The translations under genes and the position numbers were made by a program. Below are positions 7,032 through 11,729 of a DNA stretch of 11,729 bases, piece after piece (the stretch's first letter is position 1; each line of letters starts with the position of its first letter). The stretch spans positions 1-11,729 of the forward strand of contig JACCTK010000201.1 of NCBI GenBank assembly GCA_013812465.1. Direction: 5' to 3'. The stretch comes from Actinomycetota bacterium (GTDB taxonomy: Bacteria > Actinomycetota > Thermoleophilia > Gaiellales > Gaiellaceae). The notes under the pieces are model-generated. The model was given only the letters and a program-made list of their open reading frames with translations. It was not told the DNA's origin and ran no database searches.

Positions 7032-7865
7032 ATGCCGCGTGCGATCTGGTCGGGCAGCATCGCCTTCGGGCTCGTCAACGCTCCGGTGAAGATGTACAGC
7101 GCGATCGACGAGCACGATCTCGAGCTCCACCTCGTCCACGAGAAGGACGGCTCGCCGATCGGCTACGAGAAGGTCTGCAAGAAGGAAGGGCGCGAGGTCC
7201 CCGCGAACGAGATCGTCAAGGCGTACGAGGTCGAGGACGGCGAGCTCGTCTACCTCGAGGAGGAGGATTTCGAGGCGGCCGAGGAGGAGGGATACCGCAC
7301 GATTCAAGTCCTCGATTTCGTCCAGCGCGAAGAGATCGATCCGATCGTCTTCCAGCGGAGCTATTACCTCGGCCCGGCGGAGGGAGCCGAGAAGGTGTAT
7401 CTGGTCCTCGTTCGTGCGATGGAGGACTCGGGTCTCTCTGCGATCGTCGAATACGTGTTCCAGCAGAAGCAGCAACTCGGGTGCCTACGGGTGCGCGAGG
7501 GCCTTATCTTGCTCGAGGCGATGTACTTCGCCGACGAGATACGTCCAGTCAAAGGCATCGCGCCGAAACGCAGCTCGAAACTCGACAAGCGCGAGCTCGA
7601 GATGGCGCAGACCCTCATCGACCGCTTCACGTCCGACTTCGATCACGGCAAGTACGAGGACGAGTATCGAAAGCGTCTTTTGAAGATCGTGAAGCGCAAG
7701 CTTCGCGGCGAGGAGGTCCATGCGCCTCCGCGCGAGAGGCAAGAGGCACCCTCCGACCTCCTCGAGGCGTTGCGCGCGAGCGTGGAGGCGGCGAAAGGCG
7801 TAAAGAACGGACGCTCGAAGAGGCATGCAACCAGCCGCCGCAGACCGAAAGCACGGAAGCGGTAG
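7032..7865 (+). CDS. ku: Non-homologous end-joining DNA-binding protein Ku
   Basis: A 277-residue bacterial Ku, the homodimeric ring that binds DNA double-strand ends and recruits LigD. It begins MPRAIWSGSIAFGLVNAPVK, typical of the family. It continues with IGYEKVCKKEGREVP, RTIQVLDFVQREEIDPIVFQ, RSYYLGP, VYLVLVRAMEDSG and REGLILLEAMYFADEIR, then RELEMAQTLIDRF with a conserved helix. The C-terminus is a basic tail (KNGRSKRHATSRRRPKARKR), as in Ku proteins that contact DNA beyond the ring. The open frame extends far upstream, but the family start is the ATG at 7032, just after a SigB/SigF-like -10. No ligD is present in the window. The next gene begins 28 bases downstream and is probably co-transcribed. 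Confidence 0.95.
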   Translation: MPRAIWSGSIAFGLVNAPVKMYSAIDEHDLELHLVHEKDGSPIGYEKVCKKEGREVPANEIVKAYEVEDGELVYLEEEDFEAAEEEGYRTIQVLDFVQREEIDPIVFQRSYYLGPAEGAEKVYLVLVRAMEDSGLSAIVEYVFQQKQQLGCLRVREGLILLEAMYFADEIRPVKGIAPKRSSKLDKRELEMAQTLIDRFTSDFDHGKYEDEYRKRLLKIVKRKLRGEEVHAPPRERQEAPSDLLEALRASVEAAKGVKNGRSKRHATSRRRPKARKR

Positions 7866-7893
7866 CACCGCGTAGGGAAGACGGAGCAAGCAC

Positions 7894-8856
7894 ATGGTCG
7901 AACTCGGCTATCAGCTGTCGAGCGAGGAGCACTCCGCTCCCGACCTCGTCGGTTACGCGCGGCGCGCCGAGGAGGTCGGATTCTCGTACGCGGTCCTCTC
8001 CGATCACTACCACCCGTGGACGCATAGGCAGGGACAGTCACCGTTCGCCTGGGCCGTACTCGGCGCGGTTGCACACGCGACTCGGCGACTGCGCCTCGGC
8101 ACGGTGACCGCGCCGATCCGCCGTACCCCGCCGTACCTCGTCGCTCAGGCGGCGGCTACAGTGACCACGCTGATGCCGGGTCGCTTCTTTCTCGGCGTCG
8201 GTACCGGCGAGAACCTGAACGAGCACGTCACCGGCGAGTGGTGGCCGCCCAGTGAGATTCGACGCGAGATGCTCGAGGAGGCGGTCGACGTGATGAGGAA
8301 GCTGTGGGCCGGCGGAACCGTCGAGCACTTCGGCCGGCACTACACGGTTGACAACGCACGTATCTACTCGCGCCCGCTCGAGCCGCCGGCGGTCGTCGTC
8401 GCCGCCACGGGCGCCGACGGAGCCGAGTTCGCGGGCCGGATCGGCGACGGGCTGATGGCCGTCTCACCCTCCGAGGAGCTCGTGCAGGCGTTCGAGGAGG
8501 CAGGCGGCAGAGGGAAACCGCGCTACGCGCAGATCGACGTCTGCGTCGCCGACGACGAGGCCGAGGCGCGCCGGATCGCGCGGGCGCAGTGGACGGCGCC
8601 TGCTGCGATTCCATCGAGGCTCCTGAGCAAGCTCCGCGTCCCGGCCGACTTCCAGGCTGTCGCCGAGCTCGTGTCCGAGGAGGAGGTGTGCGAGCGCATC
8701 CTCTGCGGCGCCGATCCGGACGCGCATCTTGCCCGGATCGGAGAGTTCGTCGACGCCGGCTTCGACCACGTGCACGTGCACCAGGTCGGGGCGGATCAGG
8801 AGACGTTCTTCCGCTTCTACGAACGCAACGTGCTCCCGCGCGTGCGGGAGCTCTGA
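7894..8856 (+). CDS. F420-dependent LLM-class oxidoreductase (TIGR03557-like)
   Basis: A 320-residue TIM-barrel flavin/F420 oxidoreductase of the luciferase-like class. Signatures include ELGYQLSSEEHSAPDLVGYA, FSYAVLSDHYHPW, RLRLGTVTAPIRRTPP, LMPGRFFLGVGTGENLNEHV and the C-terminal FDHVHVHQVGADQETFFRFY. It resembles the group related to F420-dependent glucose-6-phosphate dehydrogenase, which transfers a hydride between coenzyme F420 and an unknown substrate. The start is the ATG at 7894, with GGAG about 9 bases upstream. It sits between ku and the rhodanese-CBS gene with gaps of 28 and 14 bases, so all three probably share the ku promoter. The substrate cannot be read from sequence. Confidence 0.9.
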   Translation: MVELGYQLSSEEHSAPDLVGYARRAEEVGFSYAVLSDHYHPWTHRQGQSPFAWAVLGAVAHATRRLRLGTVTAPIRRTPPYLVAQAAATVTTLMPGRFFLGVGTGENLNEHVTGEWWPPSEIRREMLEEAVDVMRKLWAGGTVEHFGRHYTVDNARIYSRPLEPPAVVVAATGADGAEFAGRIGDGLMAVSPSEELVQAFEEAGGRGKPRYAQIDVCVADDEAEARRIARAQWTAPAAIPSRLLSKLRVPADFQAVAELVSEEEVCERILCGADPDAHLARIGEFVDAGFDHVHVHQVGADQETFFRFYERNVLPRVREL

Positions 8857-8870
8857 AAGGAAGGTTTGCG

Positions 8871-9572
8871 ATGCCGGAGATGATCGAGCTCGAGGAAGTC
8901 CAAAGTCTGGTCGACGAAGGTGCGCAGCTGCTCGACGTGATGTCGCGCGGCGAGTACGAGGACAGCCACCTCCCTGGAGCGATCCACATCTCGCTGAAGG
9001 AGCTCGACGCGCAGAGCGCGGCAAAGCTCGATCGTGACCGGCCGGTGATCGCGTACTGCTACGACTACCAGTGAAACATGAGCGCACGAGCCGCGTGGCG
9101 GCTCGAGCAGCTCGGCTTCGAGCGGGTCTACGACTACGTCGGCAGCAAGGCCGACTGGTTCGCCTGCGGCATGCCACGGGAGGGAAAGTCAGCCGAGGTG
9201 CCGTGGGCGGGAGATCTCGTCCGAGACGACGTCTCGACGTGCGCCCCCGACGACCGTGTCGGCGAGCTACGCGACCGAGTCGTTGACAGCGGGTACGACT
9301 TTTGCGTGGTCGTGAACGAGCATCGGATCGTCCTGGGGCTTCTGCGCGGCGACGCGCTCAGCAAGGACGCAACTGCCCGAGCAGATGAGGTGATGGAGCT
9401 CGGTCCGAAGACGATCCTCCCGAGCAACCCCGTCGAGAAGCTGCTCGGGTCGAGATCGAGTCAGGGCGTGAAGCACTGGGTCGTCGCCACATCGCACGGA
9501 GCTCTCCTCGGAGTCCTGAGCCGCGCGGAGGCCGAAAGGGCGCTCGAGGACAACCGAGCGCGAGCCGAGTAA
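8871..9572 (+). CDS. Rhodanese-CBS protein with in-frame TGA in the active-site loop (candidate selenoprotein)
   Basis: One continuous 233-codon frame is interrupted only by TGA at codon 68 (9072-9074). Residues 1-105 form a rhodanese domain: LLDVMSRGEYEDSHLPGAIH, then VIAYCYDYQ with the predicted catalytic Cys63. After the TGA come N-MSARAAWRLEQLGFERV and YDYVGSKADWFACG. From my memory of related rhodaneses, a second Cys often stands at this position (C-x4-C). Residues about 110-228 form two CBS motifs (LVRDDVSTCAPDDRVGELRD and DEVMELGPKTILPSNPVEKL), which commonly bind adenine nucleotides. A GAAAGGAAGG site precedes the ATG at 8871. Either selenocysteine is inserted at codon 68, or the gene has a nonsense change, with reinitiation at ATG 9078 giving a rhodanese cut within its active-site loop. 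A nearby tRNA-Sec gene favours the first reading. Confidence 0.8.
9087..9105 (+). promoter_or_regulatory. Candidate bacterial SECIS hairpin
   Basis: A perfect 8-bp stem (CGAGCCGC with GCGGCTCG) closes a GTG loop. The loop begins 20 bases after the in-frame TGA, inside the coding sequence. The bacterial SECIS model asks for a stem-loop shortly downstream of UGA, with a G among the first loop bases at roughly 16-37 bases, and this fits. High GC content and the codons for RAAWRL can also make such a hairpin by chance. Confidence 0.45.
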
Positions 9573-9594
9573 CGCCGGGTGGATCAGGCAACTC

Positions 9595-10308
9595 TCAGTC
9601 GATCCGCTCGAGCTTGGCACGTATCGAGGTGACAGCTCGCTCGCCGGATTTCCGCTCACGCTCGGCTCTGTGCGCCGACTGGACGGTCTCTTGCAGGTGT
9701 CGCTCGGCTTCAGCAAGCTCCTCGCGCAGCGCCCGCTCGTGCTCATGCCGCTTCGCTTCCTGCTGCTCCGCTCGGCTCGGTCCGGACTTCCGCCTCGGGC
9801 GCTGCGTCGACGCCGGGACCATCCCTGCGAACGGCGAGAAGCCGACTGCCTCGAGCTCCTCGGTGAGCGCTCCGCGAACGAGCGCCTCGCGTGCGTCGTC
9901 GTCTGCGACAGCGCTCCTAAGCAGATCGCGAACGCGCCGGCGCATCGCGTCGCTCGGAGCCTTCCCCCGCGGAGCGACGTGCGCAACGGCGACCTCGGCC
10001 AGCAGATCCAGCGATGCCTCCGACCCATCGAGCGCGCGCTTAAACGCTTCCGGCTGGTTACCGACTTGCGTCTCCTTGACGTGAAGAGCGGCCTCGGCCG
10101 CGGAGCGGGCAGCCTTGGGACGGTCGCGCGCCGCACGGTTGACGGCGAAGACGACGACCGTCGGCTTCCGCAGGCGGGCGAGCGTAGCGGTTTCGTCCGA
10201 GCGGTCGGCGGCGCGCAACTCCCGAACGAGCCGTTGCCGTGCGGCTACGAACTCCTCTGGCGCGATGGCCAGTAGGAGCTTTTCGGCCTCAGGCGGCAGG
10301 GCGTTCAT
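9595..10308 (-). CDS. Conserved actinobacterial-type protein of unknown function with coiled-coil tail
   Basis: A 237-residue protein. The N-terminal part (about 1-60) reads IAPEEFVAARQRLVRELRAA and then LARLRKPTVVVFAVNRAARD. This pattern is familiar from uncharacterised actinobacterial proteins with an EEFVAARD...LRKPTVAAWALN core. Residues about 160-237 are highly charged (RAEQQEAKRHEHERALREEL) and likely form a long helix or coiled coil. No catalytic motif, signal peptide or membrane segment is visible. The start is the ATG at 10308, with GGGAGGGAG about 10 bases upstream. It lies 32 bases downstream of selC on the same strand, so it may share that transcript, and it converges on the rhodanese-CBS gene with a 22-base gap. 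A role cannot be assigned. Confidence 0.75.
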   Translation of the reverse strand: MNALPPEAEKLLLAIAPEEFVAARQRLVRELRAADRSDETATLARLRKPTVVVFAVNRAARDRPKAARSAAEAALHVKETQVGNQPEAFKRALDGSEASLDLLAEVAVAHVAPRGKAPSDAMRRRVRDLLRSAVADDDAREALVRGALTEELEAVGFSPFAGMVPASTQRPRRKSGPSRAEQQEAKRHEHERALREELAEAERHLQETVQSAHRAERERKSGERAVTSIRAKLERID

Positions 10309-10340
10309 CCTGGTAACACTCCCTCCCGCGGACGGATCTA

Positions 10341-10436
10341 CGGAGCGGCGCCGGAGTCGAACCGACCGAGCCGTGCTCTACACGACCGCACTGGTTTTGA
10401 AGGGACCAGCTGGGCCACCGGGCCTAATGCCGCTCC
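10341..10436 (-). tRNA. selC: tRNA-Sec, anticodon TCA
   Basis: A 96-nt tRNA that carries selenocysteine to UGA codons. Read on the minus strand it has a perfect 8-bp acceptor stem (GGAGCGGC with GCCGCTCC), a 6-position D stem with the 4-base loop CGGT as in E. coli selC (one A-C mismatch), an anticodon stem CTGGT/ACCAG, a long variable arm (stem GTCGTG/CACGGC, loop TAGAG) and a T arm GTCGG-TTCGACT-CCGGC. The 8+5 bp acceptor branch, long variable arm and TCA anticodon (10398-10400) together identify tRNA-Sec and rule out an ordinary tRNA-Ser. Oddities: the anticodon loop is 9 rather than 7 bases (two extra Cs), and CCA is not encoded after discriminator G. It implies selA, selB and selD elsewhere in the genome. 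Confidence 0.92.
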
Positions 10437-10452
10437 GCCGCTCAGGCTAGAG
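10416..10452. repeat. Degenerate direct repeat, copy 1 (selC 5' end and upstream)
   Basis: This segment covers the first 21 bases of selC and about 16 bases upstream, including TAGCCT as a possible -10. It is repeated with a few changes at 10584-10620 (CACCGGGCCTAATGCCGCTCC here, CACCGGGCCCATGCCGCTCC there). Confidence 0.6.
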
Positions 10453-10649
10453 CGGAGTCGGCTGGCTGTGCGCAAGCTTCACGAGGCCGGAGGGCGATTC
10501 ACTCGCCCCGGAGGCCAAGAAAGGCCGATCCGTCCTCCAACCAGAAGAAGGGCTCGCGGGGGAAACATGGTTCCCCCGCGCTACACCGGGCCCATGCCGC
10601 TCCGGCCCCAGACTAGATCACGTGCGTCGCACGGCGCGGTGCGGCCACG
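10437..10649. other. Hairpin-rich intergenic region upstream of selC
   Basis: No convincing protein gene is present here. Structures seen include a 6-bp hairpin GGGCGA/TCGCCC at 10492-10508 with flanking GGCC pairs (10485-10488, 10513-10516), GGCC-AAGAAA-GGCC at 10513-10526, and a perfect 10-bp stem CGCGGGGGAA/TTCCCCCGCG at 10555-10580 with loop ACATGG. On the minus strand the last is followed by a pyrimidine-rich TTCTTCT, so it could be a terminator. The region could also be a structured RNA leading into selC. It matches no SRP RNA, tmRNA, RNase P RNA or second tRNA that I can recognise. Confidence 0.45.
10584..10620. repeat. Degenerate direct repeat, copy 2 of the selC 5' end
   Basis: On the minus strand this reads a TAGTCT element followed by GGAGCGGCAT and GGGCCCGGTG, near-identical to the selC start. 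It then diverges, with no matching anticodon arm, T arm or 3' acceptor. It is a partial duplication or a relic of an older selC copy, not a second tRNA. Confidence 0.6.
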
Positions 10650-10653
10650 CTAA

Positions 10654-11552
10654 GAGCGCCTAACAAAATGACTCCTCCTTGGTGAGGAGCTTGAGGCAGA
10701 TGAGGCAACCGGCGATCTGGAGGAAGGCTTCGTGGATGTCGGCGCGGCGTTCGTAGCGGACGCGCAGTCGTCGGTATTGGTGAAGCCAGGCGATCGTGCG
10801 CTCGACGACCCAGCGCTGCTTGCCGAGCCCGGATCCGTGCGACTGCTTCGGGCGCGAGATCGCCGCCTCGATGCCGCGGGCGCGCAGCTCCTGGGGTGAC
10901 GGCGGGAGTGGTAGGCGCCGTCTGCGAGCAGCCGCCCTGGCCGGCGGCGGGGTCGGCCGCGCTTGCCCCGCACCGGCGGTATTGCATCGACGAGCGGCAG
11001 CAGCTCGAGGACGTCGTTGTGGTTGCCGCCGCTGAGCGAGAGCGCGAGCGGGGTTCCACGTCCACAGGTCAGCGTATGGTGCTTGGAGCCGCTCCTGGCG
11101 CGGTCGACAGGGCTTGGTCCCGTCTTCTCGCCCCCCCGACAGCGCGCACATGCGAGCTGTCGATCACCGCCCGCGACCACTCGATCCGGTCGGCCTCGTT
11201 CAGCTTCGCCAACAGCAGCTCGTGCAGCTGCCGCCAAACACCCTGCTCTTGCCACTCCTTCAACCGGCGCCAGCAGGTCATCCCCGATCCGCAGCCCATC
11301 TCCTTGGGCAGGTACTCCCACGGAATCCCCGTCTGCAGCACGAACAGGATCCCCGTCAACACCTTCCGATCGTCGATCCGCCTGCGCCCCGGGAACCGGT
11401 AGCGACGCTCGACCTTCGGAAGCAACGGCTCGAGGAGCTGCCACAGCTCGTCGCTGACCAGCGTCTTTGCCATCTGCGCCCATCCTTTCAAGCGAGGGTG
11501 ACGCAGCAGTATTCGCCGCCCAACCGCAGGACTCTTCTTTTCGTTAGGCGCT
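10654..11552 (-). mobile_element. IS5-family insertion sequence
   Basis: An element of about 899-900 bp. Terminal inverted repeats share GAGCGCCTAAC at both ends (10654-10664, and 11543-11553 reversed), after which similarity is patchy. It is flanked by CTAA on both sides (10650-10653 and 11553-11556). Depending on whether the last C is counted in the element, the duplication is TAA or CTAA; both fit IS5-family groups. It carries one transposase gene, read leftward, whose stop lies inside the left repeat. Confidence 0.85.
10660..11473 (-). pseudogene. IS5-family (IS427-like) transposase in three frames
   Basis: A DDE transposase of about 270 residues when the frames are joined. Frame 1 (from ATG 11473) begins AKTLVSDELWQLLEPLLPKV, has the helix-turn-helix part GILFVLQTGIPWEYLPKEMG, and reaches the first Asp in AVIDSSHVRAVGG. 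Frame 2 reads EKTGPSPVDRARSGSKHHTL, then LSGGNHNDVLELLPLVDAIP, and the second Asp in LLADGAYHS. Frame 3 gives QELRARGIEAAIS and the Glu segment WVVERTIAWLHQYRRLRVRY. The first change is a -1 shift at seven Gs (forward C run 11131-11137), like the programmed shifts of two-ORF IS427-group elements. The second, near 10893-10901, has no such excuse and probably inactivates the gene unless it is a base error. Confidence 0.85.
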
Positions 11553-11556
11553 CTAA
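11553..11556. repeat. CTAA, right copy of a probable target-site duplication
   Basis: This pairs with CTAA at 446-449 across the split GNAT gene, and with CTAA at 10650-10653 across the IS. Confidence 0.6.
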
Positions 11557-11646
11557 GCAGACGAGCGGCAGTCTCCCGATCGTCGGGTAACGCGCCGCGG
11601 CCGCTGAGGGCAGTGGGCGGAGCTCAAGACGCGTCGTCTGGATCAT
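11553..11646 (-). pseudogene. GNAT acetyltransferase, N-terminal part
   Basis: From ATG 11646 the minus strand reads IQTTRLELRPLPSAAA, the classic first strand of a RimJ/RimL-type GNAT. In the next frame it continues ALPDDRETAARLL up to TTAG at 11556-11553, where the IS begins. A small indel in the GC-rich run near 11594-11604 explains the frame change. Joined to 449 and below, it restores RETAARLL-SAVLPTDWP in frame, so this is the missing front of the gene at 38-449. The sequence from 11647 to the window end shows no other gene. Confidence 0.72.
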
Positions 11647-11729
11647 TCGATTGCGCCATAGCTCAGCACAGATGCTCGTCATTCAGCGACGAGGTCTAAC
11701 GAGCATTCGTGTTCCATGCTTCCGTGTTT

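Noticed and set aside
9078..9572. Independent CBS-domain gene starting at ATG 9078
   Set aside because: The protein from this ATG begins in the middle of the rhodanese fold and is in frame with the upstream part, so a single gene with a recoded or mutant TGA is more likely. There is no ribosome site before 9078.
10584..10603. Second selC gene
   Set aside because: Only the first 20 bases match. There is no anticodon arm, T loop or 3' acceptor complement downstream.
10468..10653. 61-codon plus-strand frame between selC and the IS
   Set aside because: Arg/Pro-rich, no ribosome site, and it overlaps the hairpins and the selC-like repeat.
1..11729. CRISPR array, rRNA, prophage or toxin-antitoxin genes
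   Set aside because: No regularly spaced repeats, rRNA signatures or phage/toxin motifs were seen.

Overview
High-GC DNA, probably from an actinobacterium of the Thermoleophilia/Solirubrobacterales kind. This assignment is an inference from the codon bias, GTG starts, stop/start overlaps, a Ku end-joining protein and an F420-type luciferase-family oxidoreductase; no rRNA or marker gene is present to confirm it. Several genes carry one-base shifts, some in G or C runs, so either the sequence has a few indel errors or the region is decaying.

Layout. (1) Positions 38-449 (minus) hold the C-terminal part of a GNAT acetyltransferase; its N-terminal part lies at 11553-11646 (minus), at the other end of the window. 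The two halves join in frame across a shared CTAA, so about 11.1 kb lies inside a split gene. (2) Positions 743-6576 (plus) hold six tightly packed genes: a four-helix membrane protein, a gluconate-dehydrogenase subunit-3-like protein, a GMC flavoprotein dehydrogenase, a thiamine-diphosphate enzyme, a mandelate-racemase-type enolase-superfamily enzyme and a PCC/DUF296 protein. They look like a sugar or sugar-acid oxidation and dehydration module. (3) A bidirectional hairpin terminator at 6615-6641 separates this operon from a converging small Gly/Ser/Gln-rich protein gene (6655-6921, minus). (4) Positions 6953-7022 hold back-to-back promoters of stress-sigma (SigB/SigF) type; one fires into the Gly/Ser/Gln-rich gene, the other into ku (7032-7865), which appears leaderless. 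(5) ku is followed by an F420-type LLM oxidoreductase and a rhodanese-CBS gene (8871-9572) that is interrupted by one in-frame TGA in its active-site loop. (6) On the minus strand lie a coiled-coil protein of unknown function (9595-10308) and a selenocysteine tRNA gene, selC (10341-10436, anticodon TCA, 8-bp acceptor stem, long variable arm). (7) A hairpin-rich intergenic stretch includes a degenerate second copy of the selC 5' end. (8) An IS5-family insertion sequence (about 10654-11552) has a frame-disrupted transposase.

The most interesting combination is the selC gene within 0.8 kb of a rhodanese-CBS gene with an in-frame TGA. That TGA sits five residues after the rhodanese catalytic Cys and is followed, at the right distance, by a perfect 8-bp hairpin whose loop begins with G. 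This suggests an undescribed selenocysteine-containing rhodanese-CBS protein (Cys-x4-Sec loop), co-transcribed with ku under a stress-type promoter. A nonsense mutation or base error remains possible.
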